Shown: positions 48,210 through 57,828 of the stretch, in pieces
How positions within the stretch are numbered: the first letter of the stretch is position 1
Layout: the number at the start of each line of letters is the position of its first letter
NCBI GenBank assembly: GCA_947072905.1
Contig: CAMTKF010000003.1
Coordinates: 45,135-109,134 of the forward strand
Source of the DNA: an uncultured Bacteroidales bacterium
GTDB taxonomy: Bacteria > Bacteroidota > Bacteroidia > Bacteroidales > Muribaculaceae
DNA: 64,000 nucleotides
Direction of reading: 5' to 3'
Position numbers and translations under genes: made by a program
Notes under the pieces: generated by a model
Told to the model about the DNA's origin: nothing
Databases searched by the model: none
The model's input: the letters and a program-made list of their open reading frames with translations, nothing else

Positions 48210-49322
48210 ATGAAACCATACGATTACCTGATTGTAGGCACCGGGCTGTTTGGCGCAGCATTTGCCTGTCTTGCCACACGGCAGGGCAAGCGTTGCCTTG
48301 CCATAGACCGCCGCCCTCACACCGGCGGCAACCTGCACTGTGATTGTATCAACGGAATTAACGTACACCGATACGGTCCGCACATTTTCCATACATCCGA
48401 CCGCGAGGTGTGGGATTTTGTAAATTCGTTTGTTCCGTTCAACAATTTCATCAACACCCCCATAGCCGTGGCGCCCGACGGCAAGCGCTACAACCTGCCA
48501 TTCAATATGAACACATTCAGGCAGCTGTGGGGAGTGGACACAGCCGACGAGGCCCGCAAGGTTCTCAGTAAGCAGCGGCATATATATGACGGCGAGCCGC
48601 GCAACCTTGAGGAGCAGGCGCTGTCGCTCGTGGGCGATGACATATATCGCCTGCTCATAAAGGGATATACCGAAAAGCAGTGGGGACGTCCATGTGCACA
48701 GCTGCCGGCATTTATAATCAAGCGACTGCCGCTGAGATTCACTTTCGACAACAATTATTTCAACGACCTATATCAGGGTGTACCCGTGGGTGGATACAAC
48801 AAACTCATCGACGGCATGCTGCAGGGAGTTGACGTGGAGCTTAGTGCCGACTTCTTCGCAAACCGCGAGCATTACCGCTCCCTGGCCCGCAAGGTGGTGT
48901 TCACCGGACAGATCGACGAATTTTTCGATTACCGCTTCGGCAAACTCGACTACCGCACCGTGAGGTTTGACACTCGGGTAATCGACACGCCCGATTTTCA
49001 GGGCAACGCCGTGATAAACTACACATCGGGTGAGGTACCGTACACCCGCATAATAGAGCACAAGCACTTTGAATGTTTGGGCGATGCCGTGAACCACAGC
49101 CCCACCACTGTGGTATCGTACGAATATTCTACCGAATGGCGCCCGGGTATGGAACCGTTCTACCCGGTGAACGACCGGCGCAACAACGAAATTTACCTGC
49201 GCTACAAAGCCTTGGCCGATGCCGAAACGGATGTTATTTTCGGCGGTCGTCTGGCCGAGTATAAATACTACGACATGTCGCCCCTGATACGTGAGGTTCT
49301 CGACATGTTCAAGACTCAATAA
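48210..49322 (+). CDS. glf: UDP-galactopyranose mutase
   Basis: YDYLIVGTGLFGAAFACLATRQGKRCLAIDRRPHTGGN, RYGPHIFHTSDREVWDFVN; TAACTTTG at 48197 just upstream. Confidence 0.97.
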   Translation: MKPYDYLIVGTGLFGAAFACLATRQGKRCLAIDRRPHTGGNLHCDCINGINVHRYGPHIFHTSDREVWDFVNSFVPFNNFINTPIAVAPDGKRYNLPFNMNTFRQLWGVDTADEARKVLSKQRHIYDGEPRNLEEQALSLVGDDIYRLLIKGYTEKQWGRPCAQLPAFIIKRLPLRFTFDNNYFNDLYQGVPVGGYNKLIDGMLQGVDVELSADFFANREHYRSLARKVVFTGQIDEFFDYRFGKLDYRTVRFDTRVIDTPDFQGNAVINYTSGEVPYTRIIEHKHFECLGDAVNHSPTTVVSYEYSTEWRPGMEPFYPVNDRRNNEIYLRYKALADAETDVIFGGRLAEYKYYDMSPLIREVLDMFKTQ

Positions 49323-49324
49323 GT

Positions 49325-51130
49325 ATGAAAAAACTGATAAAATATTTGTTTGGCAAAGATGTTTGGGTTTCCAAGACCGGAGTAATGATTGCCACCGCTT
49401 TCCTGTCGCTTATATGGTTTGTGGTCGACTGGTGCAATTTCACCACCTTCCGCGCAATGAGCGACTGGCTGCTGTATGTCAACAACTTTGTGGCCGCCGT
49501 GTTGCTCACAGTGCCGTTCATGCTTTCAAAGCGTATATGGGTGCAGGCGGTATTCCTGCTCATGGCAGATTTTCTGTTCATGGCCAACCTGATATATTGC
49601 CGCACATATTTCACGGCCATTCCGCCACAAAGCTATGCGCTGGCATCCAATATGGCTGACTTCACTGCGAGTATATTCACCTCGCTGCGATGGCTCGACC
49701 TGGGCTTTCCGCTGATTCTTGCTGCCGGCGTTGCAGTGGCCGGGCGCGTTGCAAATGCACCCCGCGGAGCATGGAAGCATATAGCCGCCACAGGGCTTAT
49801 GGCCGCCCTTATCAGCTGCTCGGCTATAATGTGCCGTGGCGGATTCTACAAGGCTTACGATACCCTGACACAGTCGTGCTATTACTACACCTGCGGTGTA
49901 CCTACCTACACCATAGCCGGCCATATAGCCTACAACACCATGAGCGAGGCCAACTCCACATCACCCGAAGCACGCGCAAAAGTAGATGAATGGCTGGCCA
50001 ACCACTCACGCATGATGCCCCACACAGCTTTGCCCGACAGCATAGCCCGGCGCACCAACCTGGTGGTAATAATATGCGAATCGCTCGAAAGCTGGCCCCT
50101 CGAAGCCGAAATCAATGGAAAGGAAATCACTCCATATCTCAATTCGCTCATCGCCGACTCCACCACCCTATATGCGCCACATCTGCTCACACAGGTGGCA
50201 TCGGGGCGGTCGATAGACTTCCAGCTCATGCTCAACACAGGTCTGCTGCCCATGAAGGGCACTGTGTACAGCATGAAATTCCCCTCGGCCACATACCCCT
50301 CGCTCAACAAGGCATTGGCCGGGAAATATGGAGCGCGGAGCATACTCTTCACATGCGACAAACCCATTACGTGGAATCAAGAGGCCATCAGCCGCGCGTT
50401 TGGCTACGACTCGCTCATCGACCGCCGCAACTGGCGCATAGACGAGCTTGTAGGCAATCCGGGCAAACTCTCCGACGGCTCTTTCATGCGCCAGAGCGTG
50501 GAGAAGCTCAAAGCCGACAATCTGTGGCCCGAGGGCAGCCCGGCCATGCTCACCTTTGTCACCTACTCGGGTCACAGCCCCTTTGTGCTGCCCGACAAGA
50601 TGAAAGACCCTGCATTTGACATATCGGCCGCCGGCCTGCCCGACAAGATTGCCGATTATGTCACCATGGCCCACTACACCGACTCGCAACTGCATACCAT
50701 TGTCGACTATATAAAGTCGCGACCCGACTATGCCAATACCATCATCGTTATAACCGGCGACCACGAGGGGCTGGCATCCTTACGGCGCGAAGCCCGCCGT
50801 GAGTCTGAGGCCGCACGCCGGCTTGTATCTGAATCGCAGTACACACCTCTGCTTGTGCTCAACTCGCCCGTGGCCGGACGCATCGACAAGACCGTAGGAC
50901 AGATTGACATCTATCCTACCCTGCTCAACCTTATGGGGCTTGATGATTACGGATGGAAGGGACTCGGCCAAAGCATCCTGTCGCCCGGGCATCCGGGTGT
51001 AGCCGTATCATCAATGACCCTGGAGATGCGCGGCGACACCACAGCACTCAGCCCCGACCTGCTGCGCCACATCACCACCGCCATGCCCGTATCCGACGCC
51101 ATGATACGCATGGATTACTTCAAAGAATAA
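49325..51130 (+). CDS. LTA synthase / sulfatase-like membrane phosphotransferase
   Basis: N-terminal TM helices; VVIICESLESWPLEAEINGKEITPYLNSL, TFVTYSGHSPF, IIVITGDHEG. Confidence 0.9.
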   Translation: MKKLIKYLFGKDVWVSKTGVMIATAFLSLIWFVVDWCNFTTFRAMSDWLLYVNNFVAAVLLTVPFMLSKRIWVQAVFLLMADFLFMANLIYCRTYFTAIPPQSYALASNMADFTASIFTSLRWLDLGFPLILAAGVAVAGRVANAPRGAWKHIAATGLMAALISCSAIMCRGGFYKAYDTLTQSCYYYTCGVPTYTIAGHIAYNTMSEANSTSPEARAKVDEWLANHSRMMPHTALPDSIARRTNLVVIICESLESWPLEAEINGKEITPYLNSLIADSTTLYAPHLLTQVASGRSIDFQLMLNTGLLPMKGTVYSMKFPSATYPSLNKALAGKYGARSILFTCDKPITWNQEAISRAFGYDSLIDRRNWRIDELVGNPGKLSDGSFMRQSVEKLKADNLWPEGSPAMLTFVTYSGHSPFVLPDKMKDPAFDISAAGLPDKIADYVTMAHYTDSQLHTIVDYIKSRPDYANTIIVITGDHEGLASLRREARRESEAARRLVSESQYTPLLVLNSPVAGRIDKTVGQIDIYPTLLNLMGLDDYGWKGLGQSILSPGHPGVAVSSMTLEMRGDTTALSPDLLRHITTAMPVSDAMIRMDYFKE

Positions 51131-51146
51131 GTATAATCACCTGTAT

Positions 51147-51192
51147 AAAAAAATGGAGTGACATCATGCGATGCCGCTCCATTTTTTTTACG
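51147..51192. terminator. Bidirectional terminator between convergent genes
   Basis: AAAAAATGGAGTGaCATC-ATGC-GATGcCGCTCCATTTTTTT. Confidence 0.88.
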
Positions 51193-51204
51193 TTATTATG
51201 ATTA

Positions 51205-53724
51205 TTACTTCACCACAATCTTGAGGCTCTTGGCGGGAGTCTTGGCGATGTAGACGCCGGCGGTGAAGCCCTGCATGCTTACGCTGTCAAGGCCTTCGGC
51301 CACCTTCACACCCTGCAGGTTGTAAACGGTGATTTCCTCGCCCTGTGCGCTGACTGTGGTACCGTCAAAGCGGATATCCGAGTCGGTGTCGGTAACGTCT
51401 TCCACACCGAGCTGTTCAGCGATTCTGAAGCGGAGGGGATTGCTCAGCGCTGCCAGACCCTGGTTCATGCCGTAGGCAAGCGACAGGTGGTAGAACTCGC
51501 CGGGTACTGCCGAGCTGAAATTGAATGTCACATCAAAATCAGTGTGCTGGCCGGGTTCGCTCATAAACACTGCATCACCCTTGTAGTCGATAATGCCGAG
51601 ATTGCCGCTGGCATCAGCATCGGTGAGCAGACATACGTAGATGGGATAAGCGATGAAGCCTTTATTGAGGGTAAGACCGGCTGTCACACGCATTTCGTAA
51701 GGATTGCTTACCTCATAGTAGTTGAGGAATGTGCCGTTCTCCACCTTGTGTACCTTAGTGGCACCCTCGATAGTGATACCGGGAGTAACAGTTACCTGAG
51801 GCGCACCGGGGTTGGGGTGCATGGTCACCTTGGAGAAGAACTCATCAGTCATGATTCTGTACGAAGTCTCGTCGAAGAATGTGAGATAGAAATCAGTATC
51901 CTGACGTACCTGGCCCAGCGAGCTGTTGTACAGATACATTTCGGTGATTATGTTGCGGGTAACGGTTTCGTGGGGCTGGAGTGTGATAAACAGACCTTCG
52001 CCCATATAGGCTATCTGACCGTCGGTGGTGTAGAGCAGCGGAGCTATACCGCGCGAAATCTCGAAGTCGTAGGGATTGGTGATTGTGACATCCATATTCA
52101 CAAGGCAACCGTAGTAAAGGTCGTCAATCAGCACCTGGTCTATGGTATAGAAAGGAGCCTTGGTTGACTCAACGGTGTACTTGCCGTTTTCTTTGGTAAC
52201 AACCACATAGTTAGAGCAACCGTAGTTGAACTTCATGGGCTGCCACATAGCGCCCTCGGTGTCCATAAGGCTGGCCATTGTAATCTTGTACACGCCGTCG
52301 GGGAGCTGAAGGGCTGCAAAGTCAATCTGAGGTTTCAGGATGCTTACATTGGCGCCGTAGCCGGGCTTAAGGCTGTAGATGGTCTTGTTGATGGCCAGAG
52401 TGGTGTCAACGCCGTTGGTGGCGTTCTGCTGCTGGATAATGGTACCGAAGCGCACCTTTACGGTTTCGGGGTTGTAGTTCACCCACATGGGTTCGCCTTC
52501 GTCGGCCAGGTCGAGCTTGAGCACATCGCCCTGCATTGTACCGTTGAGCGAACCGAGCTGGAAGATGGTTTCAGGTCTATCCTCGGCGGGCTTGCCTGTG
52601 GGAGGCTGAATGCCGAGAACGGCATCCTGAGTGAAGTTGTAACCGCCGCCGGTACCGCCGCCGGTACCGAGAGCCGAGGGATTGAGGGCGTCGAGCGAGA
52701 AGTAGCCGTCGCTCATCGAGCTCCAACCCCAGTTGAAGTGATAGTAACCGTTGCCGTCGTAGCCGTCGAGCACAAACGAGTGACCGCCGCCCACCATAGA
52801 GCCGCCGCCATAGAGCACGGGACCTACGTTGACAAGGTTCTCATACATTAGCTCGTCCCACTTGGTAGACGATACGGTGCTGCGGAGCACGTACTCGAGG
52901 TTGGGGTCGTAGCCGAGGTATTTGACCAGGCCATGCTGAGTCATGAGCGAGAGAGCGCCCGACGAATCGGCACCATAGCTCATCTTAACGGCAGCGCCGG
53001 CGCTCTTCATCAGAACCGACACGGCATTTGCCTGCTCGTCGGTGTACTGCTGGTTGCTGTAGTTGAGGAGCATCTTGTCCCATTCAAAAGGATTCTTGGA
53101 GAAGTCCCAAGTGAGGCGTTTGCCGCAACCTTCATCGTCGTTATAGCTGATTTTGCCTGTACCAACGGCGGGATATTTGAAGTAGTACATTATCTGTGCC
53201 ATAGATGTGGCAACACAACCGGTGTAACCGCGCGAGCCGTTTACCACGGGGCACAGACGGTTGTAGGGTTCGCCCTGGTCCCAGTGGGTCTTGAGCAGGG
53301 GCTCTATGGCCTGACGCTGCTCGCGGTTAGGGCGAATATCTGAACCGAGACCTGCCGAATGGGCGGCTGCATACTCTATCTGGCGAGTATACTCGTCGAG
53401 CCACCACTTCATGGGTTCGGGCATATTTTCCTTGTCAAAAGTACCGTTATCGGCATAAGCTAAAACGGGATATGCGATGTCATCGGCACTGAGAATCATG
53501 TAGCCGTTGTCCTTTTTGCCGAACACATATACAGCCGGCGCGCCGGATTCGGTAAATGATGTAAGAACCAGCTCAGGGGCGTTCTGCAGATTAGTCAGAG
53601 CCTGAGCCTTGATCTGCGTTCCTTGTACACGCTGCAGAGCCTCTTCGGGCAACAGGGTCTTGGCTGACGCAGCTCCACCGGCCATGAGTATGGCGAGGGT
53701 TCCTGTGAGTAGATGTTTTGTCAT
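51205..53724 (-). CDS. C10-family (streptopain-like) cysteine protease with T9SS-like C-terminal tail
   Basis: RGYTGCVATSMAQIMYYFKYP (Cys), GGGHSFVLDGYDGNGYYHFNWGW (His); tail ITVYNLQGVKVAEGLDSVSMQGFTAGVYIAKTPAKSLKIVVK. Confidence 0.92.
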   Translation of the reverse strand: MTKHLLTGTLAILMAGGAASAKTLLPEEALQRVQGTQIKAQALTNLQNAPELVLTSFTESGAPAVYVFGKKDNGYMILSADDIAYPVLAYADNGTFDKENMPEPMKWWLDEYTRQIEYAAAHSAGLGSDIRPNREQRQAIEPLLKTHWDQGEPYNRLCPVVNGSRGYTGCVATSMAQIMYYFKYPAVGTGKISYNDDEGCGKRLTWDFSKNPFEWDKMLLNYSNQQYTDEQANAVSVLMKSAGAAVKMSYGADSSGALSLMTQHGLVKYLGYDPNLEYVLRSTVSSTKWDELMYENLVNVGPVLYGGGSMVGGGHSFVLDGYDGNGYYHFNWGWSSMSDGYFSLDALNPSALGTGGGTGGGYNFTQDAVLGIQPPTGKPAEDRPETIFQLGSLNGTMQGDVLKLDLADEGEPMWVNYNPETVKVRFGTIIQQQNATNGVDTTLAINKTIYSLKPGYGANVSILKPQIDFAALQLPDGVYKITMASLMDTEGAMWQPMKFNYGCSNYVVVTKENGKYTVESTKAPFYTIDQVLIDDLYYGCLVNMDVTITNPYDFEISRGIAPLLYTTDGQIAYMGEGLFITLQPHETVTRNIITEMYLYNSSLGQVRQDTDFYLTFFDETSYRIMTDEFFSKVTMHPNPGAPQVTVTPGITIEGATKVHKVENGTFLNYYEVSNPYEMRVTAGLTLNKGFIAYPIYVCLLTDADASGNLGIIDYKGDAVFMSEPGQHTDFDVTFNFSSAVPGEFYHLSLAYGMNQGLAALSNPLRFRIAEQLGVEDVTDTDSDIRFDGTTVSAQGEEITVYNLQGVKVAEGLDSVSMQGFTAGVYIAKTPAKSLKIVVK

Positions 53725-53794
53725 TGCTTGTTGTTAGGTATTTTTTGAAAGGTTTTGGAGAGATTATTTAGTTTCACAAAAATTTTTTTGGGAT

Positions 53795-53829
53795 AAAAAG
53801 ACTCCCGGCCATTTAGCCGGAAGTCTTTT
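53795..53829 (-). terminator. Stem-loop terminator after the 1287-aa gene
   Basis: AAAAGACTcCCGGC...GCCGGaAGTCTTTT. Confidence 0.85.
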
Positions 53830-53848
53830 CAAATTTTAAGGATAGTTT

Positions 53849-56800
53849 TTACTTGAGGGCTACCTTCTTGCCGTTGATGATGTAGATACCGGCGGGGAGC
53901 TGTTTGAGATCCTCGGCAGTGGCATCCTGCATCAGAACGATACCCTGAAGGTTTACAACTGTGAGCATGCCGTTGGCTGCGTCGCCAAAGATACCGTCTA
54001 CGCCCATGAAGTCGGGATCAACAGTGATTACGGCAGTAACTGCGGGTGAATCCTGAACACCGTCGAGTGTGAAGGCACCTGTACGCATTGTGAAGGTGTA
54101 GGGGCCTGCTACGGTGAGTTCTTCGCCGAATGTGATTTCGAATGTGGGACATTCTGCGCCTTCAACGGCTGTCACTTCCTGCGCAGTGCTGTTGTAAGAA
54201 TAGTCATTCTTGCGGAGCGAAATAGAAGCGAGGTTGAATAGCTCGGCTGTATCGGCGTTGGTGAACTTAACGGTGATCTTGTTGATTGTCTTGACGGTTT
54301 CGCCGTCGGCGGGAGATACTTCTACAACGTATTCTTTCTCCTTGATAACATTCCAGGTGTATTCGATGGCTTCGTTGAGCACTTCACCCGATACGCTTAC
54401 ACCGCCTGCGGGGATAGTAAGGGTGAGCTTACCGGTGGTATCCTTGCTGTTGAACATACCGCCGCCTACAGAGAGAAGGATAGCGTTGGGGAAATCGCCG
54501 CTGCTGCCGATAGCGTAGCCGGCTACTGTATCGTAGTTGTCATAGTCGATGCCGCCGAGCTTTTCGCCGTTGAATGTAACAGTGAGGCCGGTGCGGTCGA
54601 TAACACGTACGGTTTCTTCTTCGCCAAACATGATCTGGGCTTCAAGGCCGTAACCATAGTTGATGATAGTGCCGCCGGGCTGTGCTTCCCAAGTGAAGTC
54701 GATGGGAGTGGAACGTTTCACTGTCCATGAGCATTCAAGGTCGGGAGAATAGTACATGCCGTCTACGAGGAAGCTCTGTTCGCCAATGGTAAGAGAGTTG
54801 TTACCGTACTTGGGAGAGAATGTTTCGGGAATGGTGAAGGTAACCACGTTGCCTTCGATAGAAACGTTGGATTCGCTGATTTCCACACCATAGCTCCAGC
54901 CCTGACCGAAGATAGCATAGAGTTCGCCGATTTCCACCTTGTCAGCACCGTCTATGGTGAGCTTGATGGTTGAGATTTCTTCGCGGGTAACTTCAGAACC
55001 TGCAACGGGGAGGAAGTTGTATGAGAATTCTTTCTTTTCGCCGAACTGAGCGCTGTATTCGAGTTCGGGAGAAGCTTCGTTGCCGTTAACGGTGAATGCA
55101 CCTTCAGAGGCAGAGATAGAAAGATCGCCGGGGATATTGAATACAGAAGCATTTACAGCAATGCGGAGTACGGGCTGACCCCAGAAGTCCCAGTCGGGTA
55201 CAAACATCCAGTCGCCATCAACTTCGTCGGTACCGCGCTTGAGGGTAGTGCCGTTATAGCGTACCCAGGGACCGTATGCGCCTTCGCTGTCGATGGGTTC
55301 GTCGATAAGGCTGTCGGCTTCGGGCAGGCTCAGGTAGATGAATACGTATTCATCATCAGCGCCGGGCAGGGGATTCCGGCTGCCGTTTTCGGGAGTGAAG
55401 CTCCACTTGTATTGGAAGTTGGGATCTACGGTAACCTTGGCGGTAACGGCTGCGTTGACCGATGCGCCGGCAGGACGTACAAATTCGCCCTTGTTATTAT
55501 CCCATACAGTGGTGTAAACCAGACCTTCGGCTACAGATACTGTGTATTCGCCTTCGGCTGTGATGGGTGATTCGAGGTAAACTACCACGGGAATACCGGT
55601 TTCTGTGGGTTCGCCGGGTTCGATTGCTGACAGAGCAAAGGTTTCTGTACCCTTTGTAACGCTCACGTAATCGGCAACATTTTCTTCAAAATAGATAGAA
55701 CTTGCACCTTCCATCATTGCAGCGGTGACGGGAACGGTTATTGTAACCTTGTCGAGTTTCTTGACTACTGCGCCGTCGGCGGGAACCAATGTAACAGGGA
55801 ATGTCTCAGCCTTGATGTCAGCAACAAACTTAACGGTTGCATCCTTTTCGGTGGTAAAGGTATAGGGAGCTTCGAGCTTGGCTTCGTTTACGTAGATCAC
55901 AGTGCCTTCGGCAGGGGTGAACTTATATTCAACCTTACCTACGTTCTTGATAGCCTTTGAGAAGTCGGTGGTGGTTACGATTTCGTCATAGTTGAGAGTG
56001 GCAGATGTACCTTCACCTACTTCAAAACTGATAGTGTGAGTTGTGGGAGGAGTGTTGGTATAGAACATCTTCACAACAGACTGGTCTTTGAGAGACAGAC
56101 CTTCGAAAACGCCGGGAGAATCTGCACTGGCAGTCTGGGCAACGCCGTCAACGTAAGTGTAGAACCCTGCACCGCCTACCTGCTGAGTGATGAACATAGC
56201 GGCTGTGAACGAAGCATTGTATTCGGGGTCGAATTTGAATTTGTTTACCTGACCGGGAGTCATCACACCTGCCTGACCTTCGTAGGGAGCGTTCATGCTT
56301 CCCGAGAGGCTGTCGGTAGATGCGTCGAGTTTGGCAGTACCGCCTGCAAGACCGTCAAAGAATACGATACCTTGGGCTGAGTAGTCAATTTTGCCTACAT
56401 TAAAGAATACGGGAGCTTCATCGGTTTTTACCATTATACCTGAACGCAGGTGATAGTCATCGTCGTCGGGTGAGATGGCTTTGTTGGCGAGCACGCCGTC
56501 CTTAACCCAATAGCCGGGCTTGGGTTCGTAGAAGAACTTCTTGGTCTTGCCGGGGATGTTGGGAAGAGTGTATTCGGTAGTGGGGATATTGATGGTGTAA
56601 GAATACTTGCCACGGCCTGTGAATGTAACAGAGCCTGAGGGACATTCCTTCACCAGTTCGGGAGTGAGGGTTTCACCATCGGTTATTGCAGTGATGAATG
56701 TAAGACCCTCGATGTCGTTGGAGTAGATGGTTGCAGTCTCGGTGCCGTAGTCGATTGCTGTGGCGTCGATGGTGATGGTAGTGGCTTCCTTGATGGTGAA

Positions 56801-57712
56801 GCGTGTGCCGCTCTTGATTTCGCCGCTTACTTCTACGGCAGGATTGGCTGTGATTGAGTTGAGGGTATAGTCCTCGTTCATGTTGATGGCGAGGTTTGTA
56901 CCCTTGTCGAGTTTGAGGGTATAGTTATCGGCTGCAAACTGTTCGAGGTCGATAAACTTGCCGGCCGACCAGTTGCGGATATTCGAGATACAAGCGGGGT
57001 CGTTGTTTGTGAAAACGAATTTCACATCAACGGGAGCTTCAACAGTAGCGGGGTCGTTAAGAGCCAGAACTATTTTGGCACCGTTTGTAAGAGGAGTGAC
57101 GTAGCTGCCATTGGTGGCTTGAGTGATGGCTTCGCCGTTGTTTGTAGCTGTGAAAAGTGCGGGAGCGGGATAACCTCCACCCTTTACATAGAGCTGCTTG
57201 TCTACGTTGCGGATAGCAAGGGTGGTAGTTCCGTTAACAGGAGTGATTGCCTGAGTGGTGCTTCCGGCTGCATCCTGCATCTGAATTGTAAGCTTGTCAG
57301 CACCATTTTCAATGGTAAGTGTGAATTCGCCTACAACTTCGTATGCGGCCATTTTCAGGACAACGGTTTTGCCGTTGAACTTGGTGCTTTGGTACTTTGC
57401 CAGAAGTTTGAAGTATTTTGTACCGGTGCTTGAATCGGTGATCAGATTCTGATTTGCACCATCCAAAGTGGCTGACTCTATGTAGTAGTCTTCGGTAGGA
57501 ATGAAGATATATTCTTCTTTTTCGGTTACGGTGAATGACGTAGCGTCATCGGCGATTTCAACGGGAGTGGCATAAGCCGGGGAAGATCCTTTTTTCACTT
57601 GGATGGATCCCGGTTTATCCCATGTCACTTTCGCTGAAAAGTCCTGCGCGTTGGCGTTGAATGCCAACAGGGCAAACAACATGGGCAGAAATGAAAGTAA
57701 AAGCTTTTTCAT
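53849..57712 (-). CDS. Large secreted repetitive Ig-like protein with T9SS-like tail
   Basis: 1287 aa; signal peptide MKKLLLSFLPMLFALLAFNANAQ; repeated PADGxxVKxxxKITVxF modules; tail MLTVVNLQGIVLMQDATAEDLKQLPAGIYIINGKKVALK. Confidence 0.82.
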   Translation of the reverse strand: MKKLLLSFLPMLFALLAFNANAQDFSAKVTWDKPGSIQVKKGSSPAYATPVEIADDATSFTVTEKEEYIFIPTEDYYIESATLDGANQNLITDSSTGTKYFKLLAKYQSTKFNGKTVVLKMAAYEVVGEFTLTIENGADKLTIQMQDAAGSTTQAITPVNGTTTLAIRNVDKQLYVKGGGYPAPALFTATNNGEAITQATNGSYVTPLTNGAKIVLALNDPATVEAPVDVKFVFTNNDPACISNIRNWSAGKFIDLEQFAADNYTLKLDKGTNLAINMNEDYTLNSITANPAVEVSGEIKSGTRFTIKEATTITIDATAIDYGTETATIYSNDIEGLTFITAITDGETLTPELVKECPSGSVTFTGRGKYSYTINIPTTEYTLPNIPGKTKKFFYEPKPGYWVKDGVLANKAISPDDDDYHLRSGIMVKTDEAPVFFNVGKIDYSAQGIVFFDGLAGGTAKLDASTDSLSGSMNAPYEGQAGVMTPGQVNKFKFDPEYNASFTAAMFITQQVGGAGFYTYVDGVAQTASADSPGVFEGLSLKDQSVVKMFYTNTPPTTHTISFEVGEGTSATLNYDEIVTTTDFSKAIKNVGKVEYKFTPAEGTVIYVNEAKLEAPYTFTTEKDATVKFVADIKAETFPVTLVPADGAVVKKLDKVTITVPVTAAMMEGASSIYFEENVADYVSVTKGTETFALSAIEPGEPTETGIPVVVYLESPITAEGEYTVSVAEGLVYTTVWDNNKGEFVRPAGASVNAAVTAKVTVDPNFQYKWSFTPENGSRNPLPGADDEYVFIYLSLPEADSLIDEPIDSEGAYGPWVRYNGTTLKRGTDEVDGDWMFVPDWDFWGQPVLRIAVNASVFNIPGDLSISASEGAFTVNGNEASPELEYSAQFGEKKEFSYNFLPVAGSEVTREEISTIKLTIDGADKVEIGELYAIFGQGWSYGVEISESNVSIEGNVVTFTIPETFSPKYGNNSLTIGEQSFLVDGMYYSPDLECSWTVKRSTPIDFTWEAQPGGTIINYGYGLEAQIMFGEEETVRVIDRTGLTVTFNGEKLGGIDYDNYDTVAGYAIGSSGDFPNAILLSVGGGMFNSKDTTGKLTLTIPAGGVSVSGEVLNEAIEYTWNVIKEKEYVVEVSPADGETVKTINKITVKFTNADTAELFNLASISLRKNDYSYNSTAQEVTAVEGAECPTFEITFGEELTVAGPYTFTMRTGAFTLDGVQDSPAVTAVITVDPDFMGVDGIFGDAANGMLTVVNLQGIVLMQDATAEDLKQLPAGIYIINGKKVALK

Positions 57713-57776
57713 TGATAGAATAGGAATTAAAAATTTGAATTAGGGGATTGTTTTTGAAGCGGGGAAATGATGATAT

Positions 57777-57817
57777 CCTTGCGGGGCAGCTGCTTGTAGG
57801 GCAGCTGTCCCGCAAGG
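57777..57817. other. Intercistronic stem-loop
   Basis: CCTTGCGGGgCAGCTGC-TTGTAGG-GCAGCTGtCCCGCAAGG. Confidence 0.8.
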
Positions 57818-57828
57818 CGATGGATAGC

